Shown: piece after piece, positions 45,244-53,300 of the stretch
Layout: each line of letters starts with the position of its first letter
Numbering within the stretch: the first letter of the stretch is position 1
DNA from: 14-2 sp963628035
GTDB lineage: Bacteria > Bacillota > Clostridia > Lachnospirales > Lachnospiraceae
Assembly (NCBI GenBank): GCA_963628035.1
Contig: CAVGED010000046.1
Span: forward strand, 46,735-110,734
Direction: 5' to 3'
DNA length: 64,000 nt
Position numbers and translations under genes: made by a program
The notes under the pieces: model-generated
Database searches by the model: none
Told to the model about the DNA's origin: nothing
The model's input: only the letters and a program-made list of their open reading frames with translations

Positions 45244-46248
45244 TTATTTTAGAAATGCTTTCACATTTTCTGTTAAAATTTCCTGATACTCTGCTGCGAT
45301 GCCTTTTTCTTCAGCAATGGTACGAACATTGGTCAAAATATGGGCATAGCCCGTTCCTCCAAAGGTACGCCACATGGATTTCAAGCAGATATCGTTGCTC
45401 ACAAGCACCTGATTCTTATATCCCCTTCGGATGATATCACACAGCACTTCAATCCGCTCAAGATCATATGCAAATCGCTTTCCCTGAGGTATATAAAACT
45501 CCTTGCCGAAATTATCGAATTCAACAAAAACACCTCTGTCTAAAAGACTCAGAATATAATTTTTCCGAAGCCACACATCAACGTGGTCGATGCATATCTT
45601 CTGCGGCTTTACACCTTCACTTTCAAGAATATCTATAATCTCAATGCCATTTTCGGTGTAAAGATCAGTGTGAACATGTATTGGCTTTCCGGTTTCTGAG
45701 CTGACAAGCCCTGCTGCTCTCAAAACCTTCTTTTCATTATCAGTCACTTGCGCGCTTGTTCCAATCTCGCCGATAATGCCAGCCTTTATTCCGGTATCTC
45801 CGATTCCTACAGTTAAATCACGACAGATCCTCTCCGCTAACTGCCCGACGGTTTCCTTCTCAACAAATGCCGGATGCGCTATGTGATAATAATTTCCACA
45901 TCCGAGAATAATATTTACTCCCGTTTTCTCTGAAATTTTTCTGAGAGCCAAAGGATCTCTGCCGATTTCATCAAGAGTGCAATCAATTACGGTGTTTCCT
46001 CCTGCTGCCTTAAAAAGCTCCATTTCAAAAACTGCGTCTTCAAAGCCTTCCAGAAGAGCATTATCAAGAATCGCATAAGGATCAGAAAAGACAAGACCAC
46101 GATTCTTTATATCCAGCTTCTGATGGTATTCCGGCAACTCATCACCTGTTTCCTTCACACACTTTCTCATATCGATAAAAATATGTTCATGCGCCGAGGT
46201 GATTCCCAGATCCTCAATGCTTACTAGACCCCTTACAGTTTCAATCAT
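45244..46248 (-). CDS. Phosphotriesterase-family metal-dependent hydrolase
   Basis: 334 residues from ATG 46248 (GGGAGG upstream). Metal ligands of the amidohydrolase barrel are visible: His20-x-His22 (SAHEHIF), bridging Glu161 (IIGEIGT, in place of carboxylated Lys, as in Php-type proteins), His193 in PIHVHTD, the His of CIDHVD and Asp286 in VSNDIC. Php-like enzymes commonly act as lactonases or phosphodiesterases rather than on organophosphates. In this locus a sugar lactone from the oxidoreductase would be an attractive substrate (inference). It is the first structural gene after the AraC regulator. Confidence 0.85.
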   Translation of the reverse strand: MIETVRGLVSIEDLGITSAHEHIFIDMRKCVKETGDELPEYHQKLDIKNRGLVFSDPYAILDNALLEGFEDAVFEMELFKAAGGNTVIDCTLDEIGRDPLALRKISEKTGVNIILGCGNYYHIAHPAFVEKETVGQLAERICRDLTVGIGDTGIKAGIIGEIGTSAQVTDNEKKVLRAAGLVSSETGKPIHVHTDLYTENGIEIIDILESEGVKPQKICIDHVDVWLRKNYILSLLDRGVFVEFDNFGKEFYIPQGKRFAYDLERIEVLCDIIRRGYKNQVLVSNDICLKSMWRTFGGTGYAHILTNVRTIAEEKGIAAEYQEILTENVKAFLK

Positions 46249-46278
46249 TTCGTTCCTCCCACACTTCAACATATTTAA

Positions 46279-46328
46279 AGTATAAAAAAATCAGTGAAAT
46301 ATAGATAGACTATTTTCACTGATTTTTT
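46279..46328 (-). terminator. Hairpin terminator after the AraC gene, abutting the -10 box of the main operon
   Basis: AAAAAATCAGTGAAA and TTTCACTGATTTTTT (about 46285-46328) form a 15-bp stem with T-runs on either strand. On the reverse strand it follows the AraC gene by about 45 bp. Immediately downstream TATACT (46284-46279) can serve as a -10 box for the structural operon; no good -35 box is seen at the right distance, which suits activator-dependent transcription. Confidence 0.7.
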
Positions 46329-46374
46329 CATACAATCCTTTGGTTTTTATAATATTCTTACAGATATTTCCAGT

Positions 46375-47205
46375 TTATACTCTTTTTTCCATCTCTTTCG
46401 GCGTACATCCATAGTAGCGGCGGAATTGCCGTCCGAAATTATTATAGTCTGAAAATCCTGCTCTCGACGCAATCTCCGTCAAATTATACTTTCCTTCCTT
46501 CAGCAGATTCAGCGCCTTCTTTAGGCGAAGCTCGTTCACATACTGCCGCGGGGACATTCCAACCGTCTCCTTGAATAGATAATAAAAGTGATTTTCGCTC
46601 ACATGCATCAGCTCTGCCAGTTTTGCATTTTCAATGCTTTCCGCACAGTGACGATCCATATACTCCAGTACCACATTGATCCGCTTCAGACGTTTTTCAC
46701 GCTTAACAGAATCCTTCTTCTCAAGAAAACTTATGGAATGATGGCGTACCAGCTCAGCAATCAACGTATAGATCAGACCTTTGCACAACAATTGAGTCTC
46801 TGCTTTTTCATCCTCCAATTCTCTGCATATCTTTTCAATGTAATCCGTTACCAGCTGATCATTACTGATATAGGTCTGAAACAGTATATTTTCCCTTGCC
46901 AGCGTTTTTGAAATCTTCTCCATTTCAAAAATGATCACAAGATCCTTCAAACGCTTCCCGGTGCAATAGATGGAATGAAGATCATTGCTGTTGGCGATGA
47001 TCAGATCTCCCTTATGTGCGCAGATTTCCGTCTGGTTGATACCAAATAAAGCTTCCCCTTCCAGAACATAGAGCAGCTCTACATGCTCATGCCAGTGCGG
47101 TTCTGTATAATATCCCTGCTTCTGTACATCATGTATCGTAACATGCATACATTCGAAGCTCAAAATCTCCGGTCTTATCACTTCGTATAATTCTATCGGT
47201 TGCAT
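46375..47205 (-). CDS. AraC-family transcriptional regulator of the sugar locus
   Basis: 276 residues. The N-terminal cupin has the sugar-binding type PHWHEHVELLYVLEGEA strand pair; the C-terminal AraC domain (about 175-276) has two helix-turn-helix units, the second with LTEIASRAGFSDYNNFGRQFRRYYGCTP. It probably senses a sugar and activates the operon that starts 126 bp downstream. It begins only 11 bp after leuS ends on the same strand, so some transcription may come from the leuS promoter. Confidence 0.93.
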   Translation of the reverse strand: MQPIELYEVIRPEILSFECMHVTIHDVQKQGYYTEPHWHEHVELLYVLEGEALFGINQTEICAHKGDLIIANSNDLHSIYCTGKRLKDLVIIFEMEKISKTLARENILFQTYISNDQLVTDYIEKICRELEDEKAETQLLCKGLIYTLIAELVRHHSISFLEKKDSVKREKRLKRINVVLEYMDRHCAESIENAKLAELMHVSENHFYYLFKETVGMSPRQYVNELRLKKALNLLKEGKYNLTEIASRAGFSDYNNFGRQFRRYYGCTPKEMEKRV

Positions 47206-47216
47206 TCCGTTCTACC

Positions 47217-49625
47217 TTATTTCTGCACAATATTCACGATACGTCCCGGCACATAAATTTCCTTCACAATGGTTCCGGTCAGCTTATCGGCAATGGCTTC
47301 TTTTCCGGCCGCGATAGCGCTGTCCTTATCCACATCTGCCGGAAGTGCGATCACCGCTCTGGTCTTTCCGTTGACCTGCACAGCGATCTCAATGGTATTC
47401 TCCACCGTCTTGGCTTCCTCATACTCCGGCCATGTCTGCTGATAGACGCGTCCTTCATAGCCGCAGGCAGCCCAAAGCTCCTCCGTAATATGCGGAGCCA
47501 CCGGATTTAAGAGGATCAGGAACGTCTTGTACTCCGCCCGATTGATCTTCCCTGCCTTGACGAAGTCGTTGAGCAGAGCCATCATAGCCGCGATGGCGGT
47601 ATTGTATTTCAGATTCTCATAATCGCTGCTCACCTTCTTGATAAGCTGGTGCATCCGCGTCTCGAATTCACTGCTGTAAGTGTCTCCGTCCACCAGAATG
47701 TCGGAAAGCTTCCAGACACGCTCCAGGAAACGACGGCAGCCCTTGACGCCATTCTCAGACCAGGAAGCGCTCAGGTCGAAGGCTCCGATGAACATCTCGT
47801 AGGTTCGAAGCGTATCTGCGCCGTAATCCATCACGATATCGTCAGGATTCACCACATTGCCTCTGGACTTGGACATCTTCTCGCCGTTCTCTCCCAGGAT
47901 CATGCCGTGGGAGGTACGCTTCTGGTAGGGTTCCGGAGTAGGCACGATACCCTGATCGTACAGGAAACGATGCCAGAATCTGGAATACAGAAGATGCAGT
48001 GTGGTGTGCTCCATACCGCCGTTGTACCAATCCACCGGAAGCCAGTATTTCAGAGCTTCCTGGCTTGCCAGTGCCTCGCTGTTGTGAGGATCCGTGTAGC
48101 GCAGGAAGTACCAGGAGGAGCCTGCCCATTGGGGCATAGTATCCGTCTCCCGCTTGGCCGGTCCGCCGCAGCACGGGCAGGTGGTGTTGACCCAGTCAGT
48201 CATGGCCGCCAGCGGAGATTCCCCGTTATCGGTGGGCATGTAGCTCTCCACATCCGGAAGCTCCAGCGGAAGTTCACTCTCAGGCAATGGCACATAACCA
48301 CACTTCTCACAGTGTACGATTGGGATCGGCTCGCCCCAATAACGCTGACGGGAGAATACCCAATCTCTTAATTTGTAATTCGTCTTCCCAGTACCAATCT
48401 TCTTCTCTTCCAGGAATTCGATGATCTTCTTCTTCGCTTCTGCCACCTCAAGTCCATTGAGGAAGTCAGAATTAATCAACTTGCCGGTAGCAACATCCGT
48501 GAATGCCTCTTCCTGGACATTCTTTCCCCCGGCCACTACTTCAATGATAGGAAGGCCAAACTTCTTGGCAAATTCCCAGTCTCTGGTATCGTGAGCCGGA
48601 ACTGCCATGATAGCTCCGGTCCCGTAACTCATCAGTACATAGTCAGACACCCAGATGGGAATCTCCTTGCCATTTACCGGATTCACTGCCCGGATTCCTT
48701 CGATTTCCACACCGGTCTTCTCCTTGGCAAGTTCGGAACGCTCAAAGTCAGATTTTCTGGCTGCCTGCTCCTGATATTCACGGATGGCGGACAGATTCTT
48801 GATGTCATCCTTGTATGTCTCAAGCATGGGATGCTCTGGAGATACAACCATGTAAGTAGCTCCAAACAAGGTATCCGGTCTGGTGGTATAAACGGTCAGC
48901 TTATCCGCCTTCCCGGCCAGTGCGAAATCCACCTCAGCACCCTGGCTCTTGCCGATCCAGTTCCGCTGGGATACCTTGACCCGCTCGATAAAGTCCACGT
49001 CATTTAAGCCATCCAGAAGCTTCTCCGCATAATCGGTGATCTTCAGCATCCACTGACTCTTGACCTTCCGCACAACCGGTGCGCCGCAGCGTTCGCAGAC
49101 ACCGTTTACTACTTCCTCGTTGGCAAGCCCTACCTTACAGGAGGTACACCAGTTTATCGGCATCTCCGTCTTGTAGGCCAGCCCGGCCTTGAAGAGCTTC
49201 AAGAAGATCCATTGGGTCCATTTATAGTATTCCACATCTGTGGTGTTGATCTCCCGATCCCAGTCAAAGGAATATCCCAGGGAATGAAGCTGTTCCTTGA
49301 AACGCTTCACATTGTTTGCCGTCACGACCTTGGGATGGATCTTGTTCTTGATGGCATAGTTCTCCGTCGGCAGTCCGAAGGCATCCCAGCCCATGGGATA
49401 CAGTACATTATAGCCCTGCATCCTGCGCTTACGCGCTACGATATCCAGCGCCGTATAAGGTCTCGGATGACCTACGTGAAGTCCCTGTCCTGAAGGGTAT
49501 GGGAATTCCACCAGTGCGTAATATTTTGGCTTGGTATAGTCGTTGGTGGCTGCAAAAGCCTTCTCTTCGTCCCAGACCTTCTGCCATTTCTGTTCAATCT
49601 CTCTGTGATTATAGGGTACTGACAT
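47217..49625 (-). CDS. leuS: Leucyl-tRNA synthetase
   Basis: 802 residues from ATG 49625 (AGGAGG upstream; an in-frame GTG-like extension to 49712 lies outside the ribosome site). HIGH motif as HVGH in PYPSGQGLHVGHPRPY, KMSKS intact in GEKMSKSRGN, a zinc-ribbon CERCGAP, editing domain with TTRPDTLFG and the catalytic WYNGGMEH segment. It charges tRNA-Leu. The promoter lies directly upstream and leaves a leader of about 38 bases, too short for a T-box, so it is not under T-box control here. Confidence 0.97.
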   Translation of the reverse strand: MSVPYNHREIEQKWQKVWDEEKAFAATNDYTKPKYYALVEFPYPSGQGLHVGHPRPYTALDIVARKRRMQGYNVLYPMGWDAFGLPTENYAIKNKIHPKVVTANNVKRFKEQLHSLGYSFDWDREINTTDVEYYKWTQWIFLKLFKAGLAYKTEMPINWCTSCKVGLANEEVVNGVCERCGAPVVRKVKSQWMLKITDYAEKLLDGLNDVDFIERVKVSQRNWIGKSQGAEVDFALAGKADKLTVYTTRPDTLFGATYMVVSPEHPMLETYKDDIKNLSAIREYQEQAARKSDFERSELAKEKTGVEIEGIRAVNPVNGKEIPIWVSDYVLMSYGTGAIMAVPAHDTRDWEFAKKFGLPIIEVVAGGKNVQEEAFTDVATGKLINSDFLNGLEVAEAKKKIIEFLEEKKIGTGKTNYKLRDWVFSRQRYWGEPIPIVHCEKCGYVPLPESELPLELPDVESYMPTDNGESPLAAMTDWVNTTCPCCGGPAKRETDTMPQWAGSSWYFLRYTDPHNSEALASQEALKYWLPVDWYNGGMEHTTLHLLYSRFWHRFLYDQGIVPTPEPYQKRTSHGMILGENGEKMSKSRGNVVNPDDIVMDYGADTLRTYEMFIGAFDLSASWSENGVKGCRRFLERVWKLSDILVDGDTYSSEFETRMHQLIKKVSSDYENLKYNTAIAAMMALLNDFVKAGKINRAEYKTFLILLNPVAPHITEELWAACGYEGRVYQQTWPEYEEAKTVENTIEIAVQVNGKTRAVIALPADVDKDSAIAAGKEAIADKLTGTIVKEIYVPGRIVNIVQK

Positions 49626-49669
49626 TTCTATTTCCTCCTGATCCGTACATTCCGGCTGTATATTTAAAA

Positions 49670-49697
49670 AGTTTATCACACGTGGTGGATTTGTCAA
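49670..49697 (-). promoter_or_regulatory. Sigma-A promoter of leuS
   Basis: Reverse strand TTGACA (49697-49692, perfect), 16-base spacer, TAAACT (49675-49670). The -35 box overlaps the final codons and stop of the HipA gene. Confidence 0.75.
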
Positions 49698-50818
49698 GGG
49701 TGGAGTTGACATTTCACCTTTTCTTCAATCTCTAAAATGATAGATTTTGCCTCCGTCTGTTCAATTCCGGCCTGGGCAGCCACCTCCAGCAGATCTTTTT
49801 CCCCCGGATTTTTCCCATTTCCGTTAATGCAGGTAGCATGCTCACCGCCGATGGAATTGCTGTAAGTCAGATCATAAGCCGGGGACAGCCTCCAGCAATC
49901 TGCCTCTTCATCATACAGATAGGAAAAATTCTTGGAATGATCGTCACGGTTGTGTGCAAACACATTAAAACACATACGCCGGAACAACTGTATCAGTTCC
50001 GCATGTTCCCGTGTCAATATGGCTGTAAGCTTCATCAGCGTATGATAATCCAGATTCGGAATACGATGACTGGTCTCCAATATTGCACTTACCGTCAGCA
50101 TATGAACTCGTTTTTCATTGCCATGGGCATCCCGGCATCTGTCAAAACGCTTTGTTCCAAAATAACCGCCGCATATTTTCGATGGAAAAAGTCTCGTCTC
50201 ACTCATCCGGATTCCGCAGTCAGCCGCACAGCCGGCATATGCATATTCCTGCACACCGATGTCTTCTTTGTCCATGGAGGAAGGAAACTTGACGATCCAT
50301 GCTTCCCCATCCACCTGGGTAAGTATCTTCGGTCTGGCTCCTCCTGAGGAACCGCCCAGCTTGAACAGTTCGTCAAGATCATCCGCTTCATCCGTTAGAA
50401 GCATTTGTTTACACTGTTCCGCTATCCGGTCATAATCACTCGTCTGCCCTTCCATTGGCAGTTCATAGCATGGCCGATAAGTCAACGCCCCCATTCCGGA
50501 CGCACCAACGATTGCCAATCGATTCAGGCTATCCACCAGATGCGGATCCGCATGTTCCCGCAGAAGCATCCGGTCAACCAACAGTCTCCCCCAGCCATCC
50601 GGTAAGCTGTCTGCAAATACACCGTAAAGCCCTTCAAAAGGATCCCTTTTTGGCAAAAAGACTTTTTTTTCCAGAGGAAGGCTAATCGGACTAATGGGAA
50701 AGCCTTCCTTCAGCCACACTCCATCATACTCAAACGCAAAACGTTGATCTTTGGTCGCTGCCAGCGTTCCCACCTTCCGTTCCTGATAAAATACATCCAA
50801 TTTCTTAATCCTGTTCAT
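49694..50818 (-). CDS. hipA: HipA-family Ser/Thr kinase toxin
   Basis: 374 residues from ATG 50818, seven bases after AGGAGG. The N-terminal HipA domain includes FADSLPDGWGRLL; the kinase part has the Ser/Gly-rich loop GGSSGGARPK (155-164), catalytic AHNRDDHSKN (Asp292) and AYDLTYS. All key motifs of HipA kinases are present. E. coli HipA phosphorylates glutamyl-tRNA synthetase and causes persistence; the target here is unknown. It overlaps the antitoxin gene by 14 bp, and leuS follows directly downstream. Confidence 0.9.
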   Translation of the reverse strand: MNRIKKLDVFYQERKVGTLAATKDQRFAFEYDGVWLKEGFPISPISLPLEKKVFLPKRDPFEGLYGVFADSLPDGWGRLLVDRMLLREHADPHLVDSLNRLAIVGASGMGALTYRPCYELPMEGQTSDYDRIAEQCKQMLLTDEADDLDELFKLGGSSGGARPKILTQVDGEAWIVKFPSSMDKEDIGVQEYAYAGCAADCGIRMSETRLFPSKICGGYFGTKRFDRCRDAHGNEKRVHMLTVSAILETSHRIPNLDYHTLMKLTAILTREHAELIQLFRRMCFNVFAHNRDDHSKNFSYLYDEEADCWRLSPAYDLTYSNSIGGEHATCINGNGKNPGEKDLLEVAAQAGIEQTEAKSIILEIEEKVKCQLHP

Positions 50819-51089
50819 CAATGACCTCCTGTATGGACTGATATTGCTTCTTTGCAAAAAGTTCCTGGAAGTCCTCCTCGCAGCCTAAGGCAACTGCAAT
50901 CTTGATAAGCGAAAAAAGTGCGATCTCACCCGTTCTTTCGAACCGCTTCACCGACCCTAAACTCACTCCTGACTTACTGCTTAATTGTTCCTGAGTCAGA
51001 TGCGCCTCTTTTCTTCTTGCCTTGACATTTTTTACAATTTCGCTGCTGATTTCTCTTGGTGTTATTTTGAATTGACTCAAATCTATCAT
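50805..51089 (-). CDS. hipB: HipB-type helix-turn-helix antitoxin
   Basis: 94 residues from ATG 51089. The HTH_3 domain spans about 24-75 with LTQEQLSSKSGVSLGSVKRFERTG. It is the likely antitoxin and autorepressor for the HipA kinase. No ribosome site precedes this ATG; the predicted -10 box ends 8 bases before it, so the mRNA may be leaderless. The alternative TTG at 51125 lies in the -35 box and is unlikely. Confidence 0.85.
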   Translation of the reverse strand: MIDLSQFKITPREISSEIVKNVKARRKEAHLTQEQLSSKSGVSLGSVKRFERTGEIALFSLIKIAVALGCEEDFQELFAKKQYQSIQEVIDEQD

Positions 51090-51096
51090 AGATAAT

Positions 51097-51125
51097 ATTT
51101 TAACCGATTTTTCGAAAAATAGCAA
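51097..51125 (-). promoter_or_regulatory. hipBA promoter with central palindrome
   Basis: Reverse strand TTGCTA (51125-51120), 17-base spacer, TAAAAT (51102-51097). The spacer contains the 12-base palindrome TTTTTCGAAAAA, a suitable operator for HipB autoregulation. Transcription would start at or next to the hipB ATG. Confidence 0.6.
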
Positions 51126-51231
51126 GAAAGATTTAAATATTAACCGTCACTGTAAATAGTAACTGTTTTCTCTCACCGATCAACGGCCCGTGCATATAGT
51201 AATTACTGAACACAATTATTTTGGAGCCTCT

Positions 51232-51729
51232 ATGGAACTTAATCCAGGACTAAACTATCTGAATACCTTGCTCTATGAAACACCCGCCGCCTATGCCACG
51301 ATCCACGGCAGCGGCGAATATCCCGACCTGCATGGAATCGTCCGCTTCTATCCCATCGTGGGCGGCGTCCTTGTCAACCCGGAGATCTACGGCCTGCCGG
51401 TGGAAAATCCCATCTGCAGCAACCATGTCTTCGGCTTCCATATCCATGCAGGAACCGCCTGCACCGGCACGGAGGCAGAGCCCTTCGCCGATGCAGACGG
51501 TCATTACAATCCCGGAGGCTGTGAACATCCCGCCCATGCCGGAGATATGCCGCCCCTTTTCGCCACCCATGACGGATTCGCCTGGAGCGTCTTTCTCTCC
51601 GACCGCTTCAAGTGGGGGGACATCCTGGGGCACACAGTAATCGTACACCGGAATCCGGATGATTTCACCACGCAGCCCTCCGGGAACTCCGGCCCTATGA
51701 TCGGCTGCGGGGTGATTGAGAAGGTGTAG
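51232..51729 (+). CDS. Cu/Zn superoxide dismutase family protein
   Basis: 165 residues from ATG 51232, with GGAG 5 bases upstream. Metal ligands are all in place: His70-x-His72 (FGFHIHAG), bridging His91 (GHYNPGG), His99, His102 and Asp105 (EHPAHAGDMPP), His139 (TVIVHRNPDDF). There is no signal peptide, unusual since most bacterial Cu/Zn SODs are periplasmic or lipoproteins. Similar cytosolic proteins occur in Lachnospiraceae; the true activity is untested as far as I know. It is convergent with the fucosidase gene, 7 bp apart. Confidence 0.85.
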   Translation: MELNPGLNYLNTLLYETPAAYATIHGSGEYPDLHGIVRFYPIVGGVLVNPEIYGLPVENPICSNHVFGFHIHAGTACTGTEAEPFADADGHYNPGGCEHPAHAGDMPPLFATHDGFAWSVFLSDRFKWGDILGHTVIVHRNPDDFTTQPSGNSGPMIGCGVIEKV

Positions 51730-51740
51730 GCCACGCCTAC
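51726..51740. other. Small hairpin between convergent genes
   Basis: GTAGGC-CAC-GCCTAC forms a 6-bp stem across the 7-bp gap between the SOD and fucosidase genes, overlapping both stop codons. No T-run follows, so it is at best a weak terminator. Confidence 0.35.
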
Positions 51741-52966
51741 TCACACACTATCTTAGCTACGCGAACCACCAGATTTCGCCCATAACAGAAGGGAACTGTC
51801 TGAACCGTCACATGGTTCCCGTCCTGGCTAAATTCCACCGCATCTCCATTGTCCAGCCAGTTTATGGCGCGGATCCGCTCCGTCAGCTCAAAGCTGTCCT
51901 TATAATCCGCCTCGCCAATTTTCGCCACATTGGGGTCTGCATGCATGGGAAGGTGATAACAGAACAGATAATAATTCTTTCCGTCTTTTAAAAGGAAATC
52001 GTCCTTTTTCTCGGTGATTTCAATAGACACAGGACGTGGTGTACGAATGGCCTCCTCATAAAGGTGTACCCATTCCCCCATAATATCAAGTGTCGCCGCA
52101 TCAATGGGGCGGATGCTCCCATCGCCCATGGGTCCTACATTCATCAGCATGTTGGATCCATAGCGGCGGCATTCTGCCAGTTCCTCGATCATACGGGCCG
52201 GAGCCTTGTAGTTGAAGTCCTGCTCTGCATATCCCCAATGATCGCAGAATACCTCGCACATTTCACTGGCAATATACTTGGGCGCTCCTTCCATATTTAT
52301 GAGCCTTGGCTTGCCCCGCTCGAAGGTCACACTGTCCAGTTCAATATGCCCCAGTGCTCCCAATGCCGACAATCCGGTGTTGTTGATGATCATGGCATCC
52401 GGCTGATACTTGCGGATCAGACCATAGAGGGCGTCCTCCTCCCAATCCGCATCTGCCTTATCCCACATACCGTCAAACCACAGTCCGCCGATCTTCCCAT
52501 AGTTCTTACAAAGTATTTCTACACTGGCACGCAGATATTCCAGATATTTCGGAAAATCCGTTTTGTAATGCTCCTCGTGCCAGTCCAGCAACGTATGATA
52601 AAAGAACGGGATCAGCTCCTGTTCCCGGCAGGCATCCACGAATTCACGCACCAGATCGCGCCCGCACTTTGCATGGGGTGCATCGTAGGTATTCAGCCCA
52701 CAGGTATCATACAGGGAAAAGCCATCGTGATGGCGGGTAGTCAGTGTGATATATTTGCACCCGGCCTCTCTGGCTGTTCTCGCCAGTTCCCTGGCCCAGT
52801 CCGGCTTCGGATCGAACTGCTCCGTCAAGGGATAATATTCTTCATCGGGAATACCAAGTAATGCCTTGGCCCACTCGCCTTTTCCCAGAAGGCTGTACAG
52901 CCCGAAGTGGACAAACATGCCAAATCCTAATTTTTCAAAATCCTTGATATACTGTTTTACTATCAT
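51737..52966 (-). CDS. Alpha-L-fucosidase (GH29)
   Basis: 409 residues, no signal peptide. Hallmarks are GFGMFVHFGLYSLLGKGEW at the start of the barrel, YITLTTRHHDGFSLYDT and the nucleophile Asp165 in GGLWFDGMWD. It removes alpha-L-fucose from imported oligosaccharides. It lies 25 bp downstream of the azlD gene on the same strand, an unrelated transport operon, and may be transcribed with it. Confidence 0.92.
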   Translation of the reverse strand: MIVKQYIKDFEKLGFGMFVHFGLYSLLGKGEWAKALLGIPDEEYYPLTEQFDPKPDWARELARTAREAGCKYITLTTRHHDGFSLYDTCGLNTYDAPHAKCGRDLVREFVDACREQELIPFFYHTLLDWHEEHYKTDFPKYLEYLRASVEILCKNYGKIGGLWFDGMWDKADADWEEDALYGLIRKYQPDAMIINNTGLSALGALGHIELDSVTFERGKPRLINMEGAPKYIASEMCEVFCDHWGYAEQDFNYKAPARMIEELAECRRYGSNMLMNVGPMGDGSIRPIDAATLDIMGEWVHLYEEAIRTPRPVSIEITEKKDDFLLKDGKNYYLFCYHLPMHADPNVAKIGEADYKDSFELTERIRAINWLDNGDAVEFSQDGNHVTVQTVPFCYGRNLVVRVAKIVCE

Positions 52967-52991
52967 ACAGGTCTCCTTTGTAATATTCTAT

Positions 52992-53300
52992 TTATATCAA
53001 AAATATCTCTAACAACAGCACAATGGCGCAGCAGGAAACTGCCACCTGAAGCAGACTGGCTCCAAACCATGCCGCGACAATTCCAACGACCAGGGCAAGT
53101 GCCCCGGAAATAGGACTCTGGGTAGCCGAAAGGATCGCCGGGAATGTCATGACTGCCAGCGTAACATAAGGTACATAATACAAAAACGACTGCAGGAATC
53201 TGTTTTTGATCTGCCTGCGTATCAATGTCAACGGCAGTGCACGAATGGCGAAGGAAACACCTGCCATGATCAATATATAGACATATACATTATGTGTCAT
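52992..53300 (-). CDS. azlD: AzlD-family branched-chain amino acid exporter subunit
   Basis: 102 residues, three to four hydrophobic helices; FAIRALPLTLIRRQIKNRFLQSFLYYVPYVTLAVMTFPA is typical of AzlD (conserved R-x-LPL). It forms the small partner of AzlC in export of branched-chain amino acids or related azaleucine. Its ATG overlaps the AzlC stop. Confidence 0.92.
   Translation of the reverse strand: MTHNVYVYILIMAGVSFAIRALPLTLIRRQIKNRFLQSFLYYVPYVTLAVMTFPAILSATQSPISGALALVVGIVAAWFGASLLQVAVSCCAIVLLLEIFLI

Noticed and set aside
49626..49712. T-box leader or N-terminal extension of leuS
   Set aside because: The promoter at 49670-49697 leaves too short a leader for a T-box. The in-frame extension runs into the hipA end and has no ribosome site, while ATG 49625 has AGGAGG.
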